A DNA stretch of 50,757 nucleotides from Lingula anatina (GCF_001039355.2 NW_019773636.1:8071-58827); one strand, 5' to 3'. Shown: positions 9,617 through 20,900, counted from the stretch's first letter. The notes: generated by a model from the sequence alone, not told the origin. Numbers and translations are program-made.

Positions 9617-12600
9617 CTAAGAGCATGAAAATTCGATTAGATGTAAGTATGGTATTATACGCAAATGCATATATTTATTTCTTCCGCAGTAATACTATAC
9701 CTGTTGAAATTTGCACGCGTTCTACTCTAAAAACAATGCAGTTCCATTGAATTTGGAATATCAGTCAACTGGCCCAAAAAGTAATAGATTAAATCGAGAA
9801 AAAAAGCTTACGTGATGTATATCCGCTGTAGCAAGGTACTGGGCAATGCAACGTTGGAAAGCAACTGTCAACCATTCCTGAATCTCCCGATGCCCCTGTC
9901 GGTCCCGTAGGCCCTTGTGGACCTGGACTACCCGAACTTCCCGCTTCTCCTGTCTCACCTCTGGGGCCTGCAGGACCTGTAGGGCCTGGTGGTCCATCTT
10001 CACCATCAGCTCCCTGCTGACCAGCAGGACCGGTCGGTCCAGGACTTCCAGGTTCACCAGCCTCTCCTCTAGGTCCAGGTTGCCCACTGGGCCCCGTGGG
10101 TCCTGGCGGGCCACGGGGGCCTGGTTGTCCATCTTCACCGTCTTCCCCTTTGGGACCGGGAGCTCCATCTTCTCCACTCTGACCAGGAAGGCCGGGAGTG
10201 CCAGTTTGGCCTCGCGCTCCAGCGGGTCCAGTGGGCCCGGGTGGACCGCTATCACCTTTCGCGCCGTCACTTCCGTCCTGACCCCTAGCGCCGGTACTGC
10301 CTGGAGGACCAGGAGGACCAGTCTCTCCTTGTGTACCAGCTGGGCCAGCAGAGCCTTGTGGTCCAGGAGGACCCTGAGCACCTCTGGAACCAGGTCTACC
10401 TGCTTCCCCGGTAGCTCCTGGTTTACCAGGGGCACCTGCTTGTCCAGTAGCACCTGGAGCCCCATCTTCACCAGGTTCCCCGTCTGCACCACGGTCACCG
10501 GTCTGTCCCCTAGCTCCAGTGCTACCTGGGGCACCAGTAGCACCAGGTGCTCCGTCCATGCCTCTCTGTCCAGCAGGTCCACTAGGGCCGGTTGCACCCG
10601 GTCTTCCTTGTGCACCACTGGGACCTTGTGGACCTGCAGGGCCAGCTGGTCCGGTAGCTCCTGGTGCTCCGGCTTGACCCCTGGCACCTGTTGGCCCTGG
10701 GCTGCCATCCTTTCCTGGCGCACCTTGTGTTCCTTGTGGTCCAGTCGCGCCAGAACTACCTTGTGCGCCCGTTGCACCTCTGGGACCCTCAGGGCCTGCA
10801 GGTCCAGTTGACCCTCTGGCACCGGGTAGGCCTCTATCTCCAGCAGGACCCTGTGCACCGGTAGGTCCCCTTGGACCTGGGGAGCCTGGTGAACCATCAG
10901 CACCTTTTGCACCAGTTTGTCCAGGACGACCGTCCTCTCCATTAGCGCCTGCAGCACCAGTGCGGCCAGCAGGTCCTTGTGGTCCCGTGGGCCCTGTGGG
11001 TCCAGTGCTTCCTGCACCAGTCGGTCCACGATCACCCGTAGGCCCACGGGCACCTGCTGGCCCTGTTGCACCCGTTCCTCCACTGACTCCAGGACTGCCA
11101 GTTTGGCCCCTAGGTCCTGCTGGGCCAGCGTCTCCTGTGCGTCCGGGTTCGCCTGGTACACCAGACTGGCCTGTTGGCCCTGGTTGTCCACTATCTCCCT
11201 TTGGACCTCTCTCTCCTGCTTCCCCTCTGAACCCAGTTGACCCTCTTGGCCCGATGGGGCCTGTACTGCCACTGGGTCCGGCTGATCCGGCTGGTCCCGG
11301 TGGACCTACAGCGCCCCTAGGTCCAGTCTCGCCTCGAGCTCCAGTCATGCCAGGGCGTCCCTGGGCACCTTGTTCACCTGGAGCACCTGTTGCACCTGCT
11401 GTGCCCGTAGGGCCTCTCGGACCTGTTCATATGAAGAAACTACTGTGAAAATACAAAACCTAATGTCTGTGATAGTTGATCTAGAACTCTACGATTATTT
11501 GCATTTTAAACCCTGTAAAACTTTTTACTCGGTAGGAAGAACAGAAGTACTATAAAAGGATGTCCGTAAAATTATATGAAGTATTCTTCATGATATCTTT
11601 AAGTTTTACAATACATAATATATGCATGCTGAGCGTGGCCCACCTTGTGGTCCGGCACTACCGGTAGGACCCTGGTTGCCGTCTTTCCCGGGACTGCCAG
11701 ATGCGCCGGAGACACCTTGAGCTCCAGTGGGGCCAGGGGCACCAGTGCGACCTGGTTCACCTGGTGCTCCGCTGTCCCCTTTAGGACCTGCTTCTCCTGT
11801 TGCGCCTGCAGGACCGGGCGCACCTGTTTCTCCTATAGAAGAACATAAGAAAGACAATGATATTAAAAGTTTTGCATCCATCGACTTCAAGATAAACAAG
11901 TATAGGCCTACGGATTGTGTTAAGTGCAACGCGACTTAAACAAAGCAATATGAACCCATAAAGGCACCCAGAGAGTACAGACCTCTGCTAAGACAGCACA
12001 ATTCTCAGAACTGTTCATAAAATAATAAAATAATGGATCAATCTATTGTTAAATGTAGGAAATTTGGATTAAGATGACCCACTTTTGAACTCAAAAATGA
12101 TGGATCACCCTCTATGCCGGCGTGACATTTAATTGGCACGGGTTAGGGTAAGTGGAAGTATAGGGGTTTGCATATGGAACGAATGTCACTTCAATCTTGT
12201 TCAAAGAAATGGACTACGGCTCCTAGAGGACTAACATTTTTGTCACAACCTGAAGCTGATGACCAGGTATAAACATAGCATCAAATAAACACCGCTTCAG
12301 ATCAATAAGACGGACATTCTCACCCATTTCACCCTGCTGGCCTCTGGGTCCAGCAGGTCCAGTGGGTCCTTGAGGCCCTGCACCCCCAGCTGGTCCTTGT
12401 GGCCCGGTGGAGCCAGTTGACCCTGGTCGCCCGGGTTCGCCGTCTCTTCCCGCGGAGCCGGTTTCTCCGGAAACACCAGTTGAGCCACGATCACCTCTGA
12501 GGCCCTGAGGTCCGGCCGGACCTGAAATATCGTATAGCTGCATTAAAACATTTAGTACAGTGTAAGTCGAGGAGTTCTCTGATTTTATACAAAGAGATAT

Positions 12601-13417
12601 TAAGTTTTTGCAAGGTAAAGTTTTAAGGCATATGTTGGAACGATTTCAGTTGTTAAATCATTTGGTAACTTATACAGACCACACATGTACTCTTGTTACG
12701 ATTATAAAGGCGTTTGTCATCGTAAAATCAATTAAATGCGTCTCAGTGTGTAAGCCTATATTTGCTTTATTATTTTTCTACAGCGTTTTACTCGTGTTAA
12801 CATCGAACCCATTACAACCAACAAATAGCTTGTACACACAATGGACAATAGAAGTGTCACGCCCTGAATCAGAGTAATCAAAGTAGGCAGATCTTGAGTA
12901 GTTATAATGCCTGGTCTACTTATAATGTGACTAATGAGTATAAAACCGCTGTACCATGGAATTGTATTGTTGTTTTTTTTTGTGAAATTTGATGTTAATA
13001 AAATGATACCAGGAGCATATCATTCCACAGTCATTTATCTCCCCAGTTGGGGTGACACTTCTATTGTCCAGTGTCTGTACCTGTCTCTCCAATGGGTCCA
13101 CGGTCCCCTGTTGGTCCGGTGGGACCTACTGGCCCATCGTCACCGTCTTGGCCGGTTTCACCTCTGGCCCCTGTTCGTCCCGTTGATCCGGTCTGGCCAC
13201 TAGGTCCTGGTTCTCCGTCGCTTCCGCTTGGGCCCGTGGGACCAGTGGGGCCAGCTGGTCCTGGAGGACCCGTGGCCCCAATTACGATTGGGCTGGTTAA
13301 CATTAGGGTCGTTATGTAGTCCTGGAAACCTGTGACGATAATAGTGACACTTCTTTAAAATTAAATGACTTTGAGAATATCACCTACTACCCAGGCACAC
13401 GGACGAAGGAACACACG

Positions 13418-13505
<88 letters not shown>

Positions 13506-16500
13506 AGGGGGGCAGGGGTAAACACACAAGCTTTGGCAACTTAGTGTTGGTTATTACATTAAAATCATATTTGGATACTTAAACCCAAACACACAAATAC
13601 GGTCTGTTTTGAGATCTCTCCTTACAACTGATAACCGAAATGCAACATTACAGCCATACATTTTTACATATTCATATAACAATGAAATAAACTTACTTGT
13701 GGGAACAAAATAAGAATTAACTTGACATGTAAAACCCGAAGAAAAATATACAGACTTTTTTACTAAATAGCTTAAGTCACTTTCTCCATCTGTCATCTGT
13801 CTATAGAAATAAGATCGAAGTACCGATCAACTTACTCAACTGGCATACTTCCCCGAAGAAAGGAAACTCGCAATCGCAATAGAAATTGTGACCGTTGTGA
13901 GAAGACACACACCTTCCACCGTTTATACAGGGGTTAGGATCGCAGATCTGAGCTAAAAACAAAGTCAACTGTGTAATCCACATCAATATAATACAAAAAC
14001 TTTATAATCTAGCAATACACAGACAGTTCATTTTCGTATGTGAAAATGGTAATACAGCCCTTAAAATCTTTTAAAAAACGCTCTTTCGACGGAAAAGGTA
14101 CGCTGCACATCAAAATTTGATCTTAGTCTGATACCTATACCAATCCTCAACTCGGGTCAACGAAACAGGTAAAAAGATGTACTTTTTCGGTAAAAGACCC
14201 TGTTTGAAATTACTGGATACACCCCTGATGAGATATCTGAAACTGAGCAAATCTAAAAGCACCTACATTTTTCACAGTTTTCTCCAGTGAACCACGGGTA
14301 ACAGGAGCAGGTATATCCCCCCGTGGACAGAGACATGCAGGTACCGCCATTCACGCAAGGATTGGGCAGACACGCTTGTTTATGTTGACAAGCGTAACCA
14401 TAGTAACCAAATGGGCATTCACACCAATAGCCAAATCCATCGTCACGCACGACGCAGCTGCCCCCATTTTGGCACGGGTTGCTGCCCCTGCAGATTAGTG
14501 CTGAAATAGGGTATAATTATAGATGTTAAGTACTGGCATGTTTTTAGTAGCTGTATCTATCGATATTTAATTTTGCAACGTTTTATAAAAACTATCACGG
14601 CACATTGCAGGAATTGATGAAAGTTTTTATAAAGAACTGAAGTGTACAGAAAAGTGAAAACAATATTCAAACTCAAAAAAGTAAACCAGAATGAATTTTT
14701 CAGTTAAAACATTGAGTAAAATAAGTAGCCTAGAATCTATCTAAATATAATGTATGCATTACATAAACGTTTCACAAAATTTCCGTTCGTTAATTGATGT
14801 AAATATCTACATTACTATAGAAAATTAAACAATGAAAAAACATCAGATTAGTCCAGACTGCGGAGTTTCTTTTTTCCATACTTACATGTTTGACACAGAG
14901 CTCCAGTGAACCCAGGCCGACATTTGCAGCTCGGTCCACCTCTCTCCCCGACGCTGCATTCGCCGCCATTCTGACATGGATTTGGTGCGCATGCACATGT
15001 GCACGTGCGAGCATGTTGACATTTGAAGCCGTAGTAACCAACGGGACAGTCGCAGTAGTACCCCCAGCCATCATCACGTGCCTGACACGTGCCGCCATTG
15101 AGACAGGGAGAATCTGCGCAGAACAGTGCTGAAAACGACGGCAATTTTGTCTTAAGACAAATGACACATATTTTAATATGTACTTCAGTATACATGTATA
15201 GTGCTCAGTTGCATAAACAAGCAGTCACGTATGCAGCAAGTCAAGAAGTGCCTGAAGTGAAGGTTCTCAAAACTTACTGTATTTGCACATAAATCTGGAA
15301 ATGACGGTGGGCAGTATACCGGTAGATTGACAATATTGTTTCAGTTGGTGTTAAGATTTTAATGCTGGTTGAAGAAGGTAAAGTAACGATTTTCAAAGAA
15401 ACAAGCATTCGATTGTTTCGCACGCAGGTGCATATGCTGCTTATCTTATCTTCCTAATACTCAAAATTGGCCAAATTCAGTTTAATGAGTATAGGGCCAG
15501 ATACATGTAACACACATACACTTACACACACACGCGCGCGCACACACAGACACACACACAGAATAAGATTTCACTTACGTGTTTCGCAGTTCAGTCCGGT
15601 GAAGCCAGGGCGACAGGCGCACTTGTAACTCCGCTCCGTGAGTGGAGTACATTGTCCGCCATTATTACACGGGTTGGGAGAGCAGGGACATGGACACAAA
15701 CTAATGGTCGCTGAAAAGAATCCATTTTGCTCCATCATTCGGTGAAATTTCGATAGGTTATGATTTATCCGTCAGCGTGGCAGCTTCTAATTATGTTCAT
15801 ATTACACTTGAACTTTAAATTGCAAGCATACAGTATATTTTTCATATCTACTGGGCACCAATTTCTGTTCACAAATCCAGTTCATAAATCATGTGATTAC
15901 TTATTTGTATTTCTGTATTCGTGTTAGCGAGATAAAACTGCGGTAAAAAATCGCCCTTTCTACGAAAAAAGCTTTAAAAAGACATCGCTTCATAAAATAG
16001 TATTTAATAATAATGATACTTACACTCGCAGCACATATAATTCACTCTGAGAGGCGGAGGCGGTGACGGTGACAGACAGTCTTGTATCACGTCCAGTTTA
16101 CACTCGCTCTTGCCATCACACTGGGTTCGCGCGAACACCAGGAGCGGATTATGTCTCTGATTGTGATCCAGGCACGTCAGGTCCCCGGCGTTACAGAAGC
16201 CCAGCACATTGATACTTGAGTCATCCGGACACTGGAGAGGAATGCTGTATTTGTTGGCCTCGCAGTTGTACCTTAGCATACATTCTTCAAAATGAAATGA
16301 CAGATCAATTAAATGACAATATCAGTCATGTGGACTTATTTCTTATTTCATTTTGAGCAAAAACTAATCTTTGTTGTGCTTGTGAACATTTGGCTCCATG
16401 AATGTATTTGTGACTAGAGATATATACATGTAGTTATTTCCAAAGCTATATGCATAGTGTGAGAGGCACATTTCAAATTGCACTAATAACAGCAAATAGC

Positions 16501-19333
16501 TGTAAAACCTTAGATATGGGCATTTATCTGCCAAATTGATACTATTTATGGGGTTTTGGCTCTTGTGACCAATTAATATGCGGTATAAAGATTACATGTG
16601 CCATAACATTTTCCTAAATGATGTTGCCAAAACGTTTACTCCAGTCGTATTAGATAACTAGATACGACCGCAACTCACATCAAGTTTTGAATATTACATG
16701 ATTATTGACAATTAAGGCAATAACAGAAACGCCAGGAGACTTACTTGAACACGTGGTGCTCGGGACAGGTACGCAGTCACCTGAAATGATATATTAAACC
16801 TACAGATTGCCTGTGTATTGAATTTTAAGAAGAACTTGAAAATTAACATCAAGATTGTAATGCTCTATTGAGATTTCACCGCACGCGTGAAGCTTCCTCT
16901 CACATTAGATTAAATGTAAGTATCATTGCAATTACTATGTAGGCAAAACGTGTAATTGTTTTAGAATTACAAAAATACGATATCCATAGAAATGTCAAAT
17001 GCAAATTAAATGTGAGAAAAGTTTTGAATGGAAGACTACCGCACTTAAAGACATTGAAGCTAAAATAAAAATGAACAGAATTAATGATACACCTGAAGAA
17101 TATATGGTGTTGAAATAGCATGTTCCACCCAAATCTAATAACAAATTTGTCCATACCCCGATAGTTCAGTACGGAATTGTTCTTATAAAAAAAGAATAAT
17201 CAGTATACCCACTGTGTTTACGAAATCGAAATATGTGTCAACAGATTGGGTATAGAAAGTTATTAAGTCCCGTAGATTAAGGATTATTAGACAAACTTTT
17301 AATATTTACATGCAGCGACGCACATTGCAGGCCTACACAATACGCTCAAAAATGCTTTCATTCTTTATGAAAGAAAGTTGTGTGACTTTTTTGCACGGGC
17401 AAAATTTTTTTGGTTAAAATGAGAGGTGTAGCTCTACTCTAAAATTAGAATTTACTTTACAAATATATCAACATCAACAGCACATTTTACCTACCCCTGC
17501 AAGCCCTCTTTGAAACAGACTTAATCAATGTCGGCAACAAGCCGAATGTTGTCTGAGCAACTCTCTTTGGTTCAAAAGCCGAGATCCGAACCAATTCTTC
17601 GTAGTCGATATCAGGACCAATACCAACGGCGTAAATAGCAATTCCCTCTGCTTTGGCCCTGATGGCTTCTTCCGTGCTGTTAAGACCTTAAAATGCATTT
17701 TTAAAACCGATCAAATTGAGCTGAACTGATACCGTGGTAGGTATCCATATATAAGTGCAAACGAAAGACAAATAATAAAACCAGAATTAAAACAATTAAA
17801 AAGGATGAGATGTATTCAAAATCTGCTTTAACGCGTTTTTTCGAACATCATTTGTTTCGTTGACGTATATTGAAATTCTGAAACACAAAAGAAGACACAC
17901 AACTAGGCAAGCTGAAAACTAAGCCATTACATCTACCAGAGATGTTCGATAATAAGGATTTAGCATTACCAATGTTAGTATTTCCATCGGTGAGAATAAT
18001 TGCGATTTTGGGCGCGTCATTTCGAATCCCCGCCCTGTTTTGGGTCATCGTCTGCCTCATTAACCTTAACGCATTCCCGGTGGCGGTGCACGCTTCCGCT
18101 TCCGGGGGGCAGCTTGTGTAGAAAACTTCATCCACAGCCGCAAGCAGATCTTGCTTGTTGAGATATGTTTTCAGATCGAATTCCAGTTTTGTGGAAGCAG
18201 GCAATGCATACGTTATCATTCCGGCGCGAACTGTTCCTATTTCCCAGCCATGTATGACTTCTTTCACGAAGGCCTTCATCTTTTCAAAATTTTCGTCAAG
18301 AACGCTGCTAGAAGCATCCAGAATAAACATCACATCCGTTGGGTCGTCACATATGTCTGAAAAGAGGGGTGGCAAAGACTGTTCACAGGACAAGATTGAA
18401 TGATAAACTCAAACAAAATACTTAATGTGGCTGAAAAGGAAGATAAAGTGTCAGATTATACAAACAGACAATTTAACAAATAAAAAATAAATAATTAATC
18501 ACACAAACAAATAAATAAAAATGCACCTTCTGATTATAGTCTTACCAACAGAACAATTCCTGCTGCAGAGAGGAAAGTGAAGATCGTTCCCATTGTTGGT
18601 AAACTGGAACGCTAGCCTGTGATCAGTGGCACTGACGGCCCTGTTGCTGCCGCTGTAGCGAAGCACTAAAGAATCGCCCTTCTTCGGAGTACCGACACTT
18701 ATTTTAGGAAGGTCCAAAACATCGACGGGACCTATGAAAGAGAATTGGTTATCTTGTTTCTGTTGCTGTAGCTACCTATGCAAATGATTTCAGTGAATTT
18801 TTTTTAAGTTTTAGGTTATTATGGTTGATAAAAGGTTCTTCTATACGAAAATATTTGAATATGAAAAAGTGGTTTTTGTAAAAAATTTCACATTCATACA
18901 GTATAGGGGTATCTTGAGCTCTATTAAAATGAAACACATCACGGTCACAAATATTGTACTCATTATTTCCAACTGGAAACAATGGAGTATGGGACTAAAA
19001 TGACCTGGCCATAGATGTATATTTGAATTCTGCATACTGGTAACTTCAGTGTTTGTAAGTATGGTTAGAAAATTACTTTAAACATAAAAAAATATCGTTT
19101 TGTAGGTCTTATAACCAATGGTCCAATCAACAGTATGTGCATGAGTAGGGCATGTATATAATTTTTCTAAATAGTTTGTACCGCCATTCCACTTCACTCG
19201 AATTCTTTGTCCGCCATTTAACACTTGTTCTACAACCCCTCCTGTCCAGAAAGTGATGGGTTGCGTGAATCGAGGAAAAGGATCCACATATCCTACAAAT
19301 GGAAGATAGGCATTTAAATTGGAAGTTGTTTTT

Positions 19334-19377
<44 letters not shown>

Positions 19378-20853
19378 TGGTCGTACTAGTACGTAGAAGA
19401 GGCTCGTGAAATACGTTAACATAAAAGATGTACATGCTTATACACGTAGGCTATAGTTATACATCAGTTTGGGATGGTATAAAAAATACATGTATCAAAA
19501 TACAAATCAAAAATACAAAATACATATATCACTTATGTTTTGTCAAATCATTAATGATAATCTGCTGCCCTGAATCTATTCGGGTTTGAAATTGTCCCAT
19601 TTCGTAGATCTTCATATATCGTGCAAATTTAAGCTGCACATACTGTATGTGCCATTTCAGACACAAAATACGTTAGAACTCAAATTAAAGTACTTGGTGG
19701 CGATATTTTTATTATGAAACGTACAAAGGGCATAGCGATATTTTCGTTAGGCCTACTACAAACATTTAGAACTATTTTAATTACGTAATTATGACATTAA
19801 ACGTCGCATTCAAGCGCAGGGTCGGATGGAGTAGTGATCCTTGTGTAGAAAGCAGTTGCTCTCTTTTCAAGGGAAATTCGCTTTTGGAGGGAAAATCACG
19901 TATAAGGTCCCTGTAAAGCCCCACCCAGTTCCTATACTAAAAGGCAATGTCCACAGGAAACCGCTGACCACCACTTACCTGCACCTTGGATCCAGTGCTC
20001 CAGGTCCGACCAGCAACGGGGCGTGTCTTGCAGGCTGTAGATGAGGTTATCGACCAGTCTGCCACCTATTTCTGCGCAGTAGGACCGAGCCTCATTTCTG
20101 CTGATGAGATAGTCTCTCCCTTCCCTGGATCTGACCGAGCCTTCGTTGACCCTAAATGTCATACATCCCATGGGACATGTGTCGCTTACTGGCTCCCAGC
20201 GATGTTTGGCAGCGTCGTCCCCGCAACCGCAACGCAGGGACGCACCTGTAATTTTATGGCTTATTTTTCATTTGAAATCCAGAGACCAAAACTTATAATG
20301 TTAGGTTCTTCCAACAACAGCTAAATATCAGAGTTACTACCATTTCAACGTTTCGTATCTCACAAAACACCTGCATGAATTTCTTTGCCAAAGAGACGCA
20401 ATATGGCGGAAGGTTTTCACTTGCACTTAGTGACTTTAGAAAAGTGATGCATTCTCTTTCACATGGGGAGAAGAAACTGAATGAAACCATTGGATAAAAA
20501 TATGCCCGTATTGAAAAGAAAGATGCATACCAATTATTTAACGTAACCTGAGTTATTAAGATATAGGCTACTGTATAGTTCACAGGTAGAGAGAACTCAC
20601 ATGAAATATGCCTACTTTAGTACAAAACTTGTGCGGGTGTCGTCGTGAAGTAAAACTAGACGAGTAATTTGACAGCAAGGGCCACACACACATACACAGA
20701 AAAATCAGGCAAGCTTCATTATCAAAAACGTATTTACTTACCACCAAGCTGTCTTTTATTTATATGATGAATAAAACTCTGCAGAGGGCTTGCGACCAGT
20801 GATGTCCAAAACAGCACAGTGACCACAGCTAAGAGGCTTTTTCTGCTTGCCAT
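7833..20853 (-). CDS. Secreted vWA-lectin-EGF-collagen matrix protein, 18 exons
   Basis: Read from high to low coordinates, exons are 20853-20742, 20245-19979, 19292-19116, 18731-18546, 18356-17970, 17686-17495, 16780-16745, 16284-16024, 15710-15579, 15128-14886, 14500-14267, 13952-13836, 13329-13081, 12521-12324, 11832-11644, 11422-9812, 9616-9225 and 8159-7833 (stop included). They sum to 5,310 bases, or 1,769 residues. Order: signal peptide 1-22; lectin-like N-terminus about 40-247; von Willebrand A domain 248-440; galactose-lectin-like domain 453-539; six EGF domains 540-781; Gly-X-Y helix from about 798 to 1508; cysteine-bearing C-terminus to 1769. All boundaries but the last are phase 1, typical of shuffled extracellular domains. 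The product should be a secreted trimeric matrix or adhesive protein. Weakest borders are the exon 3 donor (GTTATA) and the exon 15 donor (GTGGGC). I recognise no named gene with exactly this order. Confidence 0.85.
8340..8520. repeat. Dispersed intronic repeat, copy 1
   Basis: The stretch contains GGAAAAGGTCCACT twice and ends in TTTTTGAAATTGCTGG. A related, more decayed stretch lies at about 14085-14230 in another intron of the same gene, ending TGTTTGAAATTACTGG. The type (a C-rich, T-rich decayed tail) is common in marine invertebrate introns; the family is not named here. Confidence 0.4.
8896..9074. mobile_element. Hairpin MITE in the last collagen intron
   Basis: The left end CCGGTGTGACAGGAATGGTA and the right end (9053-9074) form a terminal inverted repeat of 22 bases with one mismatch. 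An inner inverted pair, GTCCCATAT and ATATGGGAC, extends the hairpin. There is no coding capacity. Size (179 bases) and structure fit a miniature inverted-repeat transposable element. Confidence 0.65.
9174..9216. repeat. Short tandem duplication beside the exon 17 donor
   Basis: Two head-to-tail copies of TTGGTGTAATATCAGCAGA lie just inside the last intron, within about 15 bases of the exon 17 donor at 9224. This looks like a recent replication-slippage event. Confidence 0.75.
9812..11422 (-). CDS. Collagen gene exon 16: long triple-helix exon
   Basis: A single 1,611-base exon encodes 172 consecutive Gly-X-Y units with one imperfection, where a triplet lacks its third residue (GPTGAGST, near triplet 46). 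The helix closes at GDSG, followed by a short non-helical segment with three cysteines ([12 protein letters not shown]) likely to make interchain disulphides. By my count Thr fills about 40 Y positions against about 4 X positions, similar to the number of Y prolines. The unusually long exon contrasts with the small collagen exons upstream. Confidence 0.92.
11644..13329 (-). CDS. Collagen gene exons 13-15: start of the triple helix
   Basis: Exons 13329-13081, 12521-12324 and 11832-11644 encode about 22, 22 and 21 Gly-X-Y triplets. Each intron falls after the first base of a glycine codon, so every exon adds whole triplets. Exon 14 contains LRGDRG, an RGD that could be an integrin site if exposed; exon 15 has PKGDSG. 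Threonine is frequent in the Y position (GPT, GST, GET). Exon 13 begins with a short hydrophobic stretch ([12 protein letters not shown]) before the helix. Confidence 0.88.
13411..13503. repeat. Compound CG-CA-GA microsatellite
   Basis: A run of CG then CA dinucleotides passes into GA dinucleotides, in the intron between the last EGF exon and the first collagen exon. Confidence 0.9.
13836..15710 (-). CDS. Collagen gene exons 9-12: six EGF domains
   Basis: Exons 15710-15579 (one domain), 15128-14886 (two), 14500-14267 (two) and 13952-13836 (one) each carry the EGF six-cysteine pattern with NPCxNGG and CxCxxG(F/Y)xGxxC. The first domains of the two-domain exons share RDDGxGYxC and GYYG, so these exons look like an internal duplication. 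No DxN-D/N calcium-binding signature is obvious, so they are probably non-calcium EGF spacers. Confidence 0.9.
14085..14230. repeat. Dispersed intronic repeat, copy 2
   Basis: This stretch resembles 8340-8520 in its GGAAAAGGTA, GTACTTTTTCGG and TTTGAAATTACTGG motifs and is heavily diverged. It lies in the intron between the two-EGF exon 11 and exon 12. Confidence 0.35.
15509..15560. repeat. CA/CG microsatellite
   Basis: Interrupted CA repeat with a central CG run, about 20 bases from the exon 9 donor of the collagen gene. Confidence 0.85.
16024..16284 (-). CDS. Collagen gene exon 8: galactose/rhamnose-lectin-like (SUEL) domain
   Basis: One exon of 87 codons with cysteine spacing like the sea-urchin-egg-lectin galactose-binding domain: CEAN near the start, [14 protein letters not shown], then [14 protein letters not shown] and a closing LRVNYMCC. 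Such domains bind galactosides or rhamnosides in egg lectins, and occur in latrophilins. The usual YGR motif is not evident and the middle is short, so sugar binding is uncertain. Confidence 0.7.
16745..16780 (-). CDS. Collagen gene exon 7: 12-residue linker microexon
   Basis: A 36-base exon (acceptor TTTCAG, donor GTAAGT) encodes [12 protein letters not shown] and joins the vWA and lectin-like domains in phase 1. Its two cysteines may form a small disulphide loop. It was found only because its phase and splice signals fit; a transcript would confirm it. Confidence 0.6.
17495..18356 (-). CDS. Collagen gene exons 5-6: von Willebrand factor A domain
   Basis: Exons 18356-17970 and 17686-17495 encode one vWA domain of about 190 residues. 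The strand opening [10 protein letters not shown] carries the metal-ion-dependent adhesion (MIDAS) motif DxSxS. The later LTDGNTN provides the conserved Asp of the vWA fold, and IYAVGIG is the typical strand late in the domain. The intact MIDAS suggests divalent-cation-dependent binding to a matrix ligand, as in matrilins and FACIT collagens. The intron splits the domain in phase 1. Confidence 0.9.
18546..20245 (-). CDS. Collagen gene exons 2-4: lectin-like N-terminal region
   Basis: Three phase 1-1 exons (20245-19979, 19292-19116, 18731-18546) give about 210 residues. Exon 2 has a pattern reminiscent of a C-type-lectin-like fold ([14 protein letters not shown]) and WIQGAG; exon 3 has FWTGG and VKWNGG. 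The second half does not show the usual WND and C-terminal cysteine pattern clearly, so the family is tentative. Exon 4 (CSRNCS at its end) has no recognised domain. The last base of exon 3 is inferred from phase, because its donor is weak. Confidence 0.6.
19334..19373. repeat. CT microsatellite
   Basis: About 20 CT dinucleotides (GA on the transcribed strand) in the intron before collagen exon 3. Confidence 0.9.
20742..20853 (-). CDS. Collagen gene exon 1: signal peptide
   Basis: The ATG at 20853-20851 opens [19 protein letters not shown], a clear signal peptide, with likely cleavage after VAS near residue 22. The exon ends in a dibasic KR followed by QLG, which could be a propeptide-processing site. 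The donor is GTAAGT in phase 1. A second reason for this start is that the AAT microsatellite and the inverted-repeat element lie immediately upstream and no exon joins from further out. Confidence 0.8.
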
Positions 20854-20871
20854 TGCTGTCTGCGTGATGCA

Positions 20872-20900
20872 CAATAATAATAATAATAATAATAATAATA
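20872..20900. repeat. AAT trinucleotide microsatellite
   Basis: About ten AAT units (ATT on the gene strand) begin some 20 bases upstream of the collagen start codon, so they probably lie in its 5' leader or core promoter. Confidence 0.9.

Noticed and set aside
9761-11272. A 503-codon minus-strand frame overlapping the collagen exon
   Set aside because: It is the same strand but shifted one base; it lacks Gly-X-Y order and is rich in Gln/Val/Leu as expected from a frame-shifted collagen repeat.
9915-11448. Long plus-strand frames (298 and 162 codons) across the collagen exon
   Set aside because: They are antisense shadows of the GC-rich Gly-X-Y repeat; composition is low-complexity Ser/Thr/Arg or Pro/Gly and no splice or start logic supports them.
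9812-13329. Bacterial collagen contamination suggested by GPT/GAT-rich triplets
   Set aside because: The helix is split by introns with normal splice signals and fused in frame to EGF and vWA exons, so it belongs to the animal genome.
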